Counted from the first letter of the stretch, positions 1 to 8,769 are shown. The stretch is 64,000 nt of DNA from Mycolicibacterium sp. CH28 (GCF_004745805.1 NZ_SRLQ01000003.1:372001-436000); one strand, 5' to 3'. Made by a program: numbers and translations. Notes: generated from the sequence alone by a model not told the origin.

Positions 1-831
1 GAACGCGTGCTCACACATTCCGATCGACGCGGTGCACAGGTTGAACTTGCCGACGTTGACGGTGTTGAGTGCCGCCGAGAATGCCTCGGGTCCGGTGCAC
101 AGGATGTCCTCCTCGCGAACCGGATAGCCCTGCAGCGCAAAGTTACTCACAAACATCTGGCCGTGCACGACGTTACCGATCAGCCGGTAGTCGGGATGCG
201 CGCTGTCGGCGACGAACCACACGTAACCGTCGGGCCCGTCGATGTCGCCCCGCCGGGCGAACACCGACACCATGCCTGCCACGTTGCCGTTGCCGATGTA
301 GTACTTCTGGCCCGTCGCCCGAAAGACCACACCCTCCTCGTCATCCTCGGTGGGTGTCAGGATCATGTCGGTGTTGTAGATGTCGGCGCCGTGTTCGCGC
401 TCGGACAGCCCAAACGCCATCACCCCGCCCGCTTCGAGCTGCGCGGCCGCACGTTCCCTGGCTTTGATGTTGTCGCTCTGCCAGATCGGGCCCAGACCCA
501 GGATGGTGACCTGCTCGGCGTACCAGTACGCCAGCCCGTAGAAGCCGAGGATCTCGCTCAGGGCGGCGTTGCGCGAGGTGTCCCACCGTTTGTTGTCGTC
601 GCCAAGCCCGAACTCCGACGGGGTCAGAAACGTCGCGAAGATCCGCTCGCGCTTGATGAAGTCCAGGAAATCCGACACCCAGACAGCGTCGAGGTCGTCG
701 CGTAGCAACCGTGCCTTGCCGCGTTCCTCGAACCAGTCGATCAGCGCCTTCAGCTGACGACGTGTCCCAGGATCAAACTGTTGCGGGTCGTAGGTGTTCG
801 GGTTGAACAGCAGCCGGCCGGCGTCCGCCAT
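1..831 (-). CDS. acyl-CoA dehydrogenase family protein (C-terminus beyond window)
   Basis: Only the first 277 residues are present; the gene runs off the left edge. The start is ATG at 831, preceded on the minus strand by AAGGAAGGG, a strong ribosome binding site. The protein begins MADAGRLLFNPNTYDPQQF. The segment MAFGLSEREHGADI, followed by a YYIGNGN stretch, resembles the acyl-CoA dehydrogenase middle domain that contacts FAD and substrate. Family members oxidise acyl-CoA to enoyl-CoA and pass electrons to ETF. The catalytic glutamate and the C-terminal helical domain are outside the window, so substrate and exact subfamily cannot be read. It is divergent from the lpqJ-like gene on its right. 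Confidence 0.8.
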   Translation of the reverse strand, partial: MADAGRLLFNPNTYDPQQFDPGTRRQLKALIDWFEERGKARLLRDDLDAVWVSDFLDFIKRERIFATFLTPSEFGLGDDNKRWDTSRNAALSEILGFYGLAYWYAEQVTILGLGPIWQSDNIKARERAAAQLEAGGVMAFGLSEREHGADIYNTDMILTPTEDDEEGVVFRATGQKYYIGNGNVAGMVSVFARRGDIDGPDGYVWFVADSAHPDYRLIGNVVHGQMFVSNFALQGYPVREEDILCTGPEAFSAALNTVNVGKFNLCTASIGMCEHAF

Positions 832-983
832 GGCATGCCCCTTCCTTGGATGGGCTCGACACTAACGTGATCGACGGCGGCTGATCGGGATTCGCGGGGT
901 TCCTCGGCACGCCACCCCGCGAGTCAGTCAAGTCTCATCTGTCACTCGATGCGTAATCTGACATACGACGGCAGGAGTTCGGT

Positions 984-1535
984 GTGCGAGTAGCAAATGG
1001 CGTGAGGGCCGGTGTGGCCGTGGTGTGGCTGCTGGCCGCCGGTGCGGCTGCCGCCGGCTGCAGCTCCACCGTCGACGGCGCGGCCACCTGCCCCGGTTGC
1101 GGCACCGCCAGCGAGCCGAGCTTTCCCACTACCACGCCCACTGTCGCGCCACCGACGTCGCCGGCGACACCCGCCACGCCGCCAACCCCGGGTGGGCAGA
1201 CCCTGCCCCCCAGCGACACCGGCTACGTCTACATCGAGACCAAGTCCGGCCAGACCCGCTGCCAGATCAACTCCGACTCGGTCGGCTGTGAATCGAACTT
1301 CGCCAACCCGCCGGTCGTCAACGGCCAACCTGCCAACGGGGTAGAGGTGTCGGCCGGCGGCGGCGTGCGCTGGATTGCCGGCAACCTGGGCGACATTCCG
1401 ACCACACCGCTGGACTACGCGACCTATCACGCGGTCGGTTGGACCATTGAGGCCAGCGACAGCGGAACCCGGTTCACCAACGACGGCACCGGGCATGGGA
1501 TGTTCATCAGCACCCAAGGAGTCGAAGTCTTCTAG
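984..1535 (+). CDS. lpqJ: LpqJ-like lipoprotein
   Basis: 183 residues with a GTG start at 984 and AGGAG at 973-977. The N-terminus is a lipoprotein signal: a hydrophobic run ending in AAAAGC, with the acylated cysteine near residue 26. A Pro/Thr-rich linker follows, then a folded domain with two cysteines (TRCQINSDSVGCE) and a GWTIEASDSGTRFTND stretch. In M. tuberculosis lpqJ lies next to iniC in tail-to-tail orientation. Here too the gene is on the opposite strand from iniC, but an LLM oxidoreductase and two PWYR proteins come between. The function of LpqJ is unknown; a cell-envelope location is inferred from the lipobox. The name rests on sequence feel plus synteny. Confidence 0.75.
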   Translation: MRVANGVRAGVAVVWLLAAGAAAAGCSSTVDGAATCPGCGTASEPSFPTTTPTVAPPTSPATPATPPTPGGQTLPPSDTGYVYIETKSGQTRCQINSDSVGCESNFANPPVVNGQPANGVEVSAGGGVRWIAGNLGDIPTTPLDYATYHAVGWTIEASDSGTRFTNDGTGHGMFISTQGVEVF

Positions 1536-1544
1536 GCTGGCGAG

Positions 1545-2477
1545 ATGGATTTCCGCGTCTTCGTCGAACCTCAGCAGGGTGCCAGCTACGACGATCAGCT
1601 CGCCATGGCCCAGGCTGCCGAATCCCTTGGCTACTCAGCGTTTTTCCGTTCCGATCATTACCTCGCGATGAGCGGTGACGGACTGCCCGGGCCCACCGAC
1701 TCCTGGGTGACGCTCGCCGGCATCGCCAGGGAGACGTCCACCATCCGGCTGGGCACGCTGGTGACCTCCGCCACCTTCCGCCATCCCGGGCCGCTGGCCA
1801 TCTCAGTCGCCCAGGTCGACGCGATGAGCTCGGGACGGGTCGACTTCGGCATCGGGGCGGGCTGGTTCGAGGCCGAACATCTGGCCTACGCCATCCCGTT
1901 CCCGCCGCTGGGTGAGCGGTTCGACCGGCTGGAAGAGCAGCTCGACATCATCACCGGGTTGTGGACCACCCCGGCGGGCCAGACCTTCGACTATGACGGC
2001 ACCTACTACACGGTCAAGGACTCCCCCGCGCTGCCCAAGCCGGCGCAGGATCCGCATCCCCCGATCGTCATCGGGGGATCCGGTACCAAGCGCACCCCGG
2101 CCCTGGCCGCGAAGTTCGCCGCGGAGTTCAACCTGGCGTTCCCGGACCTGGACTTCGTCGCCCCCCAGTGCGGCAGGGTCCGCGACGCCCTCGTGGCGGC
2201 CGGCCGCACGCCCGACGACATCATCTTCTCCGCGGCCTTCGCGGTGTGTGCCGGACGTACCGACGCCGAACTGCGCCGCCGGGCCGACGCCATCTCGCGG
2301 GAAGTCGACGAGCTGCGGGCCCATACGCCGCTGTTCGGGACGCCCGCCGAGATCGTCGACCGGTTGGCCCCGATCGTCGAGGCCGGCGTGCAGCGGGTGT
2401 ACCTGCAGGTACTCGATCTGGCCGACTTGGACCAGGTGGAATTGTTCGCCACCGAAGTGGTCCGGCAACTCGCCTGA
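1545..2477 (+). CDS. LLM-class (F420-type) oxidoreductase
   Basis: 310 residues, ATG at 1545, only 9 bases after lpqJ, so probably co-transcribed with it. The fold is the luciferase-like TIM barrel: the N-terminus MDFRVFVEPQQGASYDDQL, then the internal RLGTLVTSATFRHPGPLA and GRVDFGIGAGWFEAEH segments typical of LLM flavin/F420 enzymes, and a PPIVIGGSGTKRT phosphate-contact loop near residue 175. Mycobacterial members often use F420H2 rather than FMN, but the cofactor cannot be decided from the sequence. Substrate unknown. No membrane segments. Confidence 0.85.
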   Translation: MDFRVFVEPQQGASYDDQLAMAQAAESLGYSAFFRSDHYLAMSGDGLPGPTDSWVTLAGIARETSTIRLGTLVTSATFRHPGPLAISVAQVDAMSSGRVDFGIGAGWFEAEHLAYAIPFPPLGERFDRLEEQLDIITGLWTTPAGQTFDYDGTYYTVKDSPALPKPAQDPHPPIVIGGSGTKRTPALAAKFAAEFNLAFPDLDFVAPQCGRVRDALVAAGRTPDDIIFSAAFAVCAGRTDAELRRRADAISREVDELRAHTPLFGTPAEIVDRLAPIVEAGVQRVYLQVLDLADLDQVELFATEVVRQLA

Positions 2478-2511
2478 TTGCCGAACGACGCGTCTGCGCT
2501 GATGCGCCGTT

Positions 2512-2525
2512 TAGCATAGGTAGCC
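2512..2525 (+). promoter_or_regulatory. leaderless-type -10 box of first PWYR gene
   Basis: TAGCAT at 2512-2517 is followed by exactly 8 bases (ending AGCC) and then the GTG start at 2526. There is no Shine-Dalgarno sequence in this gap, so translation is probably leaderless. The same arrangement (TAnnAT, 8 bases, start) precedes the PWYR genes at 3213 and 5404. Confidence 0.55.
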
Positions 2526-3194
2526 GTGGCGACGCACGACCCCGCCGGGGCCACCGGCTACACGGCCGATGACGCCGGAGTGGTCGACGACGCCGTTTCC
2601 GCGGTCCCCTTCGGCGACCCGTTCGGTCCATATCCGCACCAGCCCTATCCAGGGTCGGTGTCGTCGGACGACCTCCCGGCACCGGACCCGTCGACCGGTT
2701 CGGCCGGCAGCAGCGCCGACGACTCCGACCCACCGACCGACCCTGCCCTACCTGTACTTACCGCCGAAGAAGGCTTCGATCCGTTCGCCCCCAATGCGTT
2801 CTGGTTCCCGGAGCGGCCGTGGTACCGCAAGAAGGAGGCGACGCTCGCGATCGGCGCCATCGGTGCCGCGGTGGTGGCGATTGTCGTGGCGGCCGTGCTG
2901 CTGGTCTCGCTGGGTTCTGACGACTCCGAACCGGCCACCCCCTCGACGACGGCGACCACAACTCCGAGCACTACGCCGCTGACCAGTTCGGCGGTATCCC
3001 CGCCGCCACCGCCACCACCCCCGGAGACTCCGCCGTCTGCACAGACCCAGACGTGGGTGCCGCAGTACCCGCAGTATCCGCGGCAGAACGGGGGCGAACG
3101 GCCCAACGTCACCACACCGCAGACCCGGCCGCCACAAATCAGCGTGCGTCCGACGCACCGCCCGGCGTTCCCCAACCAGTCCGGTGGGGGCTGA
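2526..3194 (+). CDS. single-pass membrane protein with PWYR motif and Pro/Thr-rich tail
   Basis: 222 residues, GTG start. An acidic, proline-rich N-terminal half (about residues 1-95, predicted cytoplasmic) ends in ERPWYRKKE. One hydrophobic helix follows (about 103-130, LAIGAIGAAVVAIVVAAVLL). Then comes a Thr/Ser-rich stretch, a run of eight prolines and a Gln/Pro/Arg-rich C-terminus, presumably outside the membrane. The motif, helix and tail architecture recurs in the genes at 3213, 5404 and 9774 in this same locus. No enzymatic motif is visible and the function is unknown. Position between lpqJ and iniC suggests a cell-envelope role linked to the ini system. Confidence 0.75.
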   Translation: MATHDPAGATGYTADDAGVVDDAVSAVPFGDPFGPYPHQPYPGSVSSDDLPAPDPSTGSAGSSADDSDPPTDPALPVLTAEEGFDPFAPNAFWFPERPWYRKKEATLAIGAIGAAVVAIVVAAVLLVSLGSDDSEPATPSTTATTTPSTTPLTSSAVSPPPPPPPPETPPSAQTQTWVPQYPQYPRQNGGERPNVTTPQTRPPQISVRPTHRPAFPNQSGGG

Positions 3195-3198
3195 CGGC

Positions 3199-3212
3199 TA
3201 CTATCGGAAGCC
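3199..3212 (+). promoter_or_regulatory. leaderless-type -10 box of second PWYR gene
   Basis: TACTAT at 3199-3204, then 8 bases ending AGCC, then GTG at 3213. The box lies 5 bases after the stop of the previous gene, so the second PWYR gene can be transcribed independently although the genes look like an operon. Confidence 0.55.
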
Positions 3213-3842
3213 GTGGCGCGTGACGGTTCCCCCGACCCGGGCAACTTCTCCGACAGCGACCCCACCCAGTATGCGAACTACGGTGGCGGCACCGGTGAGG
3301 CCTACAGCGACTATCAGCAGGCCGGCTACGGACCGCCGACGGGCTACGGCCACCCCCCGGACCAAACCCCACCGCCCGACCCGACCCCGTGGTACCGGAA
3401 GCCGGTGGCGCTGGTCGGTCTTGGTGTGCTGACCGCGATCGTTCTGGCGTTCCTGGTCTATGCGGTCGTGAAGTTCACCGGCAGCAGCGGATCCAGCCCG
3501 GCCGTGACATCGACGACGTCGTCAACCTCGTCGACGTCGGCGACGGCGGGCACCTCGGCTTCGGTTGCCCCGGCCCCGGACGGCACCACCCAGACGGTCA
3601 CCCAGTCGCCGACACCGACCTCGGAGGTAACGGCCACGACGACCGAGTCTCCGGTCACGACGACAACGACGTCTCCGGTCACGACGACAACGACCACCCA
3701 GGCGCCGTCCAGCAGCACGAGTACCAGCGCCAGCACGTCAGTCTCGACGTCGGTCAGCACCGTGACCGAGACGGTCACCACGACCCAGCGGGTGCTGCCG
3801 ACACTGCCGCCGCTGTTCCCGCGACCCAACGGCGGTCAGTAG
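3213..3842 (+). CDS. single-pass membrane protein with PWYR motif and Ser/Thr-rich tail
   Basis: 209 residues, GTG start. A Tyr/Gly/Pro-rich cytoplasmic segment (1-62) ends with PTPWYRKP. A transmembrane helix of about 22 residues follows (VALVGLGVLTAIVLAFLVYAVV). About 110 residues of low-complexity Ser/Thr repeats come next (SPVTTTTTSPVTTTTTTQAP; several STSASTSVSTSVS units) and a short TLPPLFPRPNGGQ tail. It looks like an anchored mucin-like stalk, a likely target for mannosylation, although no data show this. The stop lies 4 bases before the convergent iniC stop at 3847. It is a paralogue of the genes at 2526 and 5404. Confidence 0.75.
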   Translation: MARDGSPDPGNFSDSDPTQYANYGGGTGEAYSDYQQAGYGPPTGYGHPPDQTPPPDPTPWYRKPVALVGLGVLTAIVLAFLVYAVVKFTGSSGSSPAVTSTTSSTSSTSATAGTSASVAPAPDGTTQTVTQSPTPTSEVTATTTESPVTTTTTSPVTTTTTTQAPSSSTSTSASTSVSTSVSTVTETVTTTQRVLPTLPPLFPRPNGGQ

Positions 3843-3846
3843 CGGA

Positions 3847-5346
3847 TCAGTACCGGTCCGCAGCCGCATACATGGCGATCAGTGCCTCGGCGCTGCGCAC
3901 CGCCGCCCGACATGCCCTGGTGGTAAACGGGTCGTTGAGCGGGTGCTCGGAGCGCCGGCGCCAGCGCTGCGCCGCGGCGAACGCGGCGCGGGGTCCGTCG
4001 TAGGGCTCCTCGGGTGTCAGGCCGAGCCGGCTGGCCGCGTCGGTACCCGAGCCCCCGATGATGCGCCGCAGCGAGGCCATCTCGTCCTCGGTGAATGTTG
4101 TTGGACCCGAGGGAAGTTGACTCAGCAACCGAAGCTCCTCGAAGGCGTGGGTGTCAGCGAGAAGCGGGTCGATATCGGCGATGATGTGGGGCGTCGCGGC
4201 GATCGGGTGCGTCTCGACGAATCGGCGCAGTGACAGCAGCGCGGTGTGCGCCTTGAGTAGCTCGGAGCGCTGCGCGAATTGCTGATCGATCACGTCGCGC
4301 AGGGCGACCAGCCCGCTGCGCTCGAGCAGCTCGTCGGCCAGCGTGACGGAATCACTGACGCCCGAACGCAATACCGCGATCGAAATTCTTACCCCGAACA
4401 TACCGAACCGATCCAGCAGCTGTGCCCGGGTCTGCGCGTCGACCGGCAGCACGCTGTCCTCGCGGACAAAACGGTCGACGCTCAGCATCGCCTTGTTCAG
4501 CTCGGTCGGGTCGACAGCGGCCAGCTTCTCCAGCGCGGCGAACTCGCTTTGGCGCAGGGTGCGCGCGGTCAGCGCCAACAGCCCCGACACCGGGACCACC
4601 GCCTGGCAGATACCGGTCCGGTCCAGTTCTTCGGTGAACCGCTGCGCGACGTCCTTGGCCGACATCATCGCGTCCAGCCGCCCGGCCCCGATCTCATCGG
4701 CGCGGGAGGCCACCCCGATCACCCCCAGTGCACCCGAGGATCCCCCGACCAGTTCACCGATCTGCTTGAGCAGGGCGATATCGGCGGCATTGAGCGTGCG
4801 CAGTAGGAACACCACCGCGTCGACCCGCGGCACACCGTCCTCGGGCACCAGCAACCGCAGGGTTCGTTCGGAGACGTCGCGTGACAGCGAGGACGTGCCG
4901 GGGGTGTCGATGATGGTGGCGTCGATCAGTTCGGCGGCCGGCCACTCCACGTCGAGATCGACGATGTCGCCGGCGTCCAGGGTGGCGAAATCGAAGGTCA
5001 GCCCGGCCCAGTTGTTCACGCCACGGGCGATCGGCACGTTGGAGCGCCGCCCGCCCACGTGATTGGCGGTGACTTTGGGAGTCGGGCCGTGCCGAAACCA
5101 CGTTACGATGCGGGTCGCCTCGGTGGCGTCGGTCGGTGCGATGGTCTCCCCGACCAGGGCGTTGACCAGAGTCGATTTACCCGCCTTGAGCGTGCCCGCC
5201 AGCGCGATGCGGATCGGCCGGTTGAGCCGGCCGGCGATGCGGTCCAGTTCATTGAACACGTCGGGGCGCTCCCGATATCCGGGCTCGGCCTGGTAGGCAC
5301 GACGAGTGCCGCCTAGGATCGCGCGGACCTGATCGCTGGTGCTCAT
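3847..5346 (-). CDS. iniC: isoniazid-induced dynamin-like GTPase IniC
   Basis: 499 residues, close to the usual mycobacterial IniC length. G1/P-loop AGTLKAGKST (K57, S58), G3 DTPG (147-150), and SRAD (214-217) at the G4 position instead of the canonical [NT]KxD. IniC belongs to the bacterial dynamin-like family and works with IniA in the response to cell-wall stress. In M. tuberculosis iniB, iniA and iniC form one operon. Here an opposite-strand gene (5404-5838) separates iniC from iniA. A TAGACT box 9 bases upstream of the ATG (5361-5356, minus strand) could give iniC its own leaderless transcript. The three preceding positive-strand genes run into it tail to tail. Confidence 0.9.
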   Translation of the reverse strand: MSTSDQVRAILGGTRRAYQAEPGYRERPDVFNELDRIAGRLNRPIRIALAGTLKAGKSTLVNALVGETIAPTDATEATRIVTWFRHGPTPKVTANHVGGRRSNVPIARGVNNWAGLTFDFATLDAGDIVDLDVEWPAAELIDATIIDTPGTSSLSRDVSERTLRLLVPEDGVPRVDAVVFLLRTLNAADIALLKQIGELVGGSSGALGVIGVASRADEIGAGRLDAMMSAKDVAQRFTEELDRTGICQAVVPVSGLLALTARTLRQSEFAALEKLAAVDPTELNKAMLSVDRFVREDSVLPVDAQTRAQLLDRFGMFGVRISIAVLRSGVSDSVTLADELLERSGLVALRDVIDQQFAQRSELLKAHTALLSLRRFVETHPIAATPHIIADIDPLLADTHAFEELRLLSQLPSGPTTFTEDEMASLRRIIGGSGTDAASRLGLTPEEPYDGPRAAFAAAQRWRRRSEHPLNDPFTTRACRAAVRSAEALIAMYAAADRY

Positions 5347-5383
5347 CGAACGACGAGTCTACGGTTCGGCGGGTGGCACGCGC

Positions 5384-5403
5384 GGCGGCTAGTATCAGCC
5401 GCC
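5384..5403 (+). promoter_or_regulatory. inverted repeat with leaderless -10 box before third PWYR gene
   Basis: GGCGGCT-N6-AGCCGCC is a perfect 7-bp inverted repeat that ends one base before the ATG at 5404. Its loop contains TAGTAT (5390-5395), placed 8 bases before the start exactly as in the genes at 2526 and 3213. It may be a -10 box overlapped by an operator, or a start-proximal hairpin. Confidence 0.5.
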
Positions 5404-5838
5404 ATGGCCCCGGAGAAGACGCCGTGGTATCGCTCGGCGACCGCCACCACTGCCGCGGGGCTGCTCGGCCTGGCACTGATCGCGGTTCTGGTCATCACGG
5501 TGGTGAAGATGTCGGGCAAGTGGAGCTCACCGGAGACCGAGACCATCTTCCCGCCGGGCACCCACCTTCCCGAGCCGCCTCACGTCGCGGCGACCACATC
5601 GGCCTCCACCAACACCTCGTACCCGAGTGTGCGGCTGTCCACCACCGACATCGGGTTACCCGAGAGCACGACCAGCGGCACGTCGACCAGCGACTCACCT
5701 ACCCCGTCCACCCTGCCGACCGACGGAGTGGCGCCGACCTTCCCGGGCACCTTCCCGACCCGCGTCACCAACCCGCCAGGAGCGCGAACCACCCGCCCCG
5801 GGCCCCGGCTCAACGAAACTCGGACGGCGTCGCCCTAA
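5404..5838 (+). CDS. small PWYR-motif membrane protein, antisense within the ini operon
   Basis: 144 residues: MAPEKTPWYRSATATTAAG, one membrane helix (about 15-38), then a Pro/Thr-rich tail ending NETRTASP. It is the shortest of the four PWYR proteins in this locus and has almost no cytoplasmic part. It lies on the plus strand between iniA and iniC, which are both on the minus strand; its last 29 bases overlap the 3' end of iniA tail to tail. Base composition matches the surroundings, so it is not an obvious recent insertion. Function unknown. Confidence 0.7.
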   Translation: MAPEKTPWYRSATATTAAGLLGLALIAVLVITVVKMSGKWSSPETETIFPPGTHLPEPPHVAATTSASTNTSYPSVRLSTTDIGLPESTTSGTSTSDSPTPSTLPTDGVAPTFPGTFPTRVTNPPGARTTRPGPRLNETRTASP

Positions 5839-7669
5839 CCGGTTTCGCTGTCGGAGATAGCTTTTCGGCGTTGTCAATGACCTGCGTCAGGATATTGAGC
5901 TGGCGTTCGAGTTCACGGATGCGGTTGTTGCGCTCCGTCTCCTCCAGCCGCGCGGCGGCGATCGTGGACTGCAGCGACTCGTTGAGCGATCGGGTGGTCT
6001 GGTTGGCGATGTCGCGGTAGTGGTCGCGCAGCTGGCGCTGGACGTTCTTGAGCCGGTCGCGGGATTCCTTGGCGACGACGAACAGCACGTCATCGACGAA
6101 GCGACGCAGATTGGTCTTGGCTTCGTTGCGCACCCGCAGCATCCGGTTCTCCATGTCCTCCTTGTAGGCTTTCCGCCCCAGCAGCAGACCCGCACCCAGA
6201 GACACCGGGTTGAACATGCCCAGGCCCGCCACCGAGGTGAGCATGCCGAACATCAGCACGCCGCCGTACGAGCCGCGCATGCTGGTGATCGCCTTGTGGC
6301 CCTTGCCAATCGGCTTGGACTCCAGTCGGGCCAGCGACTTGAGCCGGCCCACACCGGCTCCCATTTCGGCGGCGCTCACCTCGGGCATCTTGATCGCGTC
6401 CAGTCCGGCCTCGACGAAGGTGCGGGCGACGTCGGCAGCCAGCACCTCCGCCCGCTGGTAGGCCCACACGAAGTTGTCGCCGACAGCGTTGGCGACGGCA
6501 TCCTCCACCTCGGCACCGATCTCGGCCCAGTGCTGAGTGGGGTCGCAGGCGTCGATGACCCCTTCGATGTGTCCGGTGATGGCCCGGAACCGGGCCCGCA
6601 GGTCGTGGTCGACGTCGGCGGTCAGGTCGGCGATGCCGTCGTTGAGCACCTGCTGCCACAGCGCGGTGTGCTGCAACGCGTCTTGGGCCTCCTGCTTGCG
6701 CCGCTCTAGGTCCTCGGTGAGCTTGCTGGCTTCGTCGGGATCGCTCAGAGCCGCCAGCTCGGAGTTCACCGACATGCTGAGATGCTCTGCTGCTGAACGA
6801 ATTTCGGCGATAACATGGTCGCGAATCCGATCATTTTCCCGGGAGAGCACCTTCTCGGAGAGGAACTTGACGATCGCGGGGAAGTTCGATTCCTCGTTGA
6901 GCTCTTTGTCGTTGAGGTCGATGGCGTGGCTGCGCAGCAGCGCCGAGGCCGGGATCAGCGGCAGATCCAGCCCAGCGCGCTGCAGATGCGCGGTATTGGC
7001 GGCCACGATCTGCCGCCAGAACGGATACAAGTCGGTCTTGGTGGCCACGATCGCGCCGACCGGGCAGATCTCGTGGGCCTGGCGGATGAACCGCATCTCG
7101 GGCTCGGTGAACTCCTGGCTGGTATCGCTGACCATGATCATCGCGTCGGCGTCGGGCAACAGCCCCAGCGTCGCCGACAAGTGCGGCTGGCCGTGCCCAC
7201 CGGCGCCGGGGGTGTCGATGAACGCTAGACCACCTTTGAGCAGCGGGCTGGGCGCGGAGACCTCCACACGCAGCACTTCCCGGCCGTGCGCCTGCGGGGC
7301 GCGGCGCAGGTCATGACGAATGTCGGCCATCGGGATGTCGATGGTCTGGGGCGGGACATCGTCACCGGCCGAGACGATCAGGCGAGCCGACGGTTCGTCG
7401 GCGTAGCTGACGATCGTGACCAATGCGGTGGTCTCGTCATCACCGACCCGGGCCACTGGCAGGTTGAGCAGCGAGTTCAGCAACTGGCTCTTGCCCTGTT
7501 TGAGTTGCCCGGCGATAACAACCCGGATCTGCGGATCGGTGATGCGCTCCTGGGCCACGGCCAGCCGTGCGGCCAGATCGCCACGGTCGTTCAGGTCGGC
7601 GATGGCGCTGGTGTGCCCGATCAGCTCGACGATCACGTTGACCCGGCGCGGGTCCTGCGGTTGCGTCAC
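5810..7669 (-). CDS. iniA: isoniazid-induced dynamin-like GTPase IniA
   Basis: 619 residues, GTG start chosen because GGGAGG lies 5-6 bases upstream and the nearby ATG is immediately followed by a stop. G1 GQLKQGKS (54-61), G3 DTPG (152-155), G4 TKTD (210-213). A hydrophobic hairpin around residues 475-505 (LMFGMLTSVAGLGMFNPVSL) is the likely membrane-insertion loop of this dynamin-like protein; basic and coiled-coil segments follow to the C-terminus. M. tuberculosis IniA is about 640 residues, is induced by isoniazid and ethambutol and contributes to drug tolerance, and M. smegmatis IniA has membrane-remodelling activity. It follows iniB by 92 bases. Confidence 0.92.
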   Translation of the reverse strand: MTQPQDPRRVNVIVELIGHTSAIADLNDRGDLAARLAVAQERITDPQIRVVIAGQLKQGKSQLLNSLLNLPVARVGDDETTALVTIVSYADEPSARLIVSAGDDVPPQTIDIPMADIRHDLRRAPQAHGREVLRVEVSAPSPLLKGGLAFIDTPGAGGHGQPHLSATLGLLPDADAMIMVSDTSQEFTEPEMRFIRQAHEICPVGAIVATKTDLYPFWRQIVAANTAHLQRAGLDLPLIPASALLRSHAIDLNDKELNEESNFPAIVKFLSEKVLSRENDRIRDHVIAEIRSAAEHLSMSVNSELAALSDPDEASKLTEDLERRKQEAQDALQHTALWQQVLNDGIADLTADVDHDLRARFRAITGHIEGVIDACDPTQHWAEIGAEVEDAVANAVGDNFVWAYQRAEVLAADVARTFVEAGLDAIKMPEVSAAEMGAGVGRLKSLARLESKPIGKGHKAITSMRGSYGGVLMFGMLTSVAGLGMFNPVSLGAGLLLGRKAYKEDMENRMLRVRNEAKTNLRRFVDDVLFVVAKESRDRLKNVQRQLRDHYRDIANQTTRSLNESLQSTIAAARLEETERNNRIRELERQLNILTQVIDNAEKLSPTAKPVRATPSEFR

Positions 7670-7761
7670 ATGTCCTCCCAGTGCTCGCGACTAACACGGT
7701 ATGCGTACGCGACTGGCGGGGGCCTCCGGACATCCTGGGAGGTCCCCGCCGTCGCGGGCCG

Positions 7762-8769
7762 CTAGAGGCCGAGCAGGTGGTTGCCCGATGCCAGCGACAT
7801 GTCGTGGCTTGCGTCGAGCCGGCTGTTGACCAGTGCGGTGTCGTGGCTGCTGTCGAACAGCGACTGGCTCGACGAGTCGTGCACCGAACTGTCGGCAACC
7901 GTGGCCTGATGCACCGAATTGTCGGAGTGATCGGCCACGGTGGTCACCGAGCGGCTGTCGGTCGCGGTGTGGGCCACCGGCGTCGTCACCGAGTTTCCGC
8001 TAGTGGTCGAGGTGTGGCCGTCGATCACGGTGATGCCACCGCCGCCGGCGTTGCCGCCGGAGGTGTGACCGCCGCCGATGCCGATCAGGCTGCCACCGGT
8101 GCTGGCACCACCGCCGTTGCCACCACTGGCGTCCACATCGTGGAAGACGGGGCCACCGTTGTCCTTGATCACGGTGCTGCCGCCGGTGGCGGTGGTGCCG
8201 TTGTCGTCAATGTGGCCGTGCCCGACCGCGACGTTGGATCCGGTGCCGGCCAGCACGTCACCGTTGTTGACATCGTTGTTGTTACCGAGAACGGCGCCGT
8301 CACCGCTGACGATGTCACCGTGATTGGGGCCGTCGACCACCACGCCGCCGTTGGTGGCGGTGTTGGTCGTCTTGTTGCCGAAGGTGATGTCGCCGAACCC
8401 GAGGTTGAACGCGCCCTGCTGGGCGTTGGCGCCGGCGGCCTGGTCCGGGCTCAGCAGCGAGGTGTCGTTGTGGCTGGCCAGGTCGGTCTGCGGGGCGAAG
8501 GTGGGCGACGGGGCGTAGACCGGGTCGAACGATGGCTGGTAGGCCGGCGCGAACCCGTACTGGTTGGACACTGCGCGTTGCAGTCCGACGATCGGGTCGC
8601 CGCCGAGCACCAGGCCCGGCACCGCGCTGGCAGCCACGGCCGACACCTGAGCGGCCGACACACCGCCCAGCCCGGCGTCGCGCATCGTCTGTTCGGGTGC
8701 GGAGACGAACGCGCGGGCGGCGTCCTCGTTGCGGAACAGTTCGAGGATCCAGTCGATCAGAGTGAGCAT
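7762..8769 (-). CDS. iniB: isoniazid-induced protein IniB
   Basis: 335 residues, ATG at 8769 preceded by AAAGGT. The first 55 residues (MLTLIDWILELFRNEDAARA...) form a small helical domain shared with the gene at 8993-9538. The rest is low complexity: Gly/Asn-rich repeats (GNNNDVNNGDVLAG; GGNGGGASTGGS) and then a Ser/Asp/His-rich tail. This matches the glycine-rich IniB of M. tuberculosis, first gene of iniBAC, induced by cell-wall inhibitors. Molecular function unknown. TAGGGG boxes lie 115-165 bases upstream of the start. Confidence 0.9.
   Translation of the reverse strand: MLTLIDWILELFRNEDAARAFVSAPEQTMRDAGLGGVSAAQVSAVAASAVPGLVLGGDPIVGLQRAVSNQYGFAPAYQPSFDPVYAPSPTFAPQTDLASHNDTSLLSPDQAAGANAQQGAFNLGFGDITFGNKTTNTATNGGVVVDGPNHGDIVSGDGAVLGNNNDVNNGDVLAGTGSNVAVGHGHIDDNGTTATGGSTVIKDNGGPVFHDVDASGGNGGGASTGGSLIGIGGGHTSGGNAGGGGITVIDGHTSTTSGNSVTTPVAHTATDSRSVTTVADHSDNSVHQATVADSSVHDSSSQSLFDSSHDTALVNSRLDASHDMSLASGNHLLGL

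Noticed and set aside
3500..3800. Repeated ACGACGACAACG-type DNA as a separate repeat element
   Set aside because: Explained by the Ser/Thr-rich tail of the PWYR gene at 3213.
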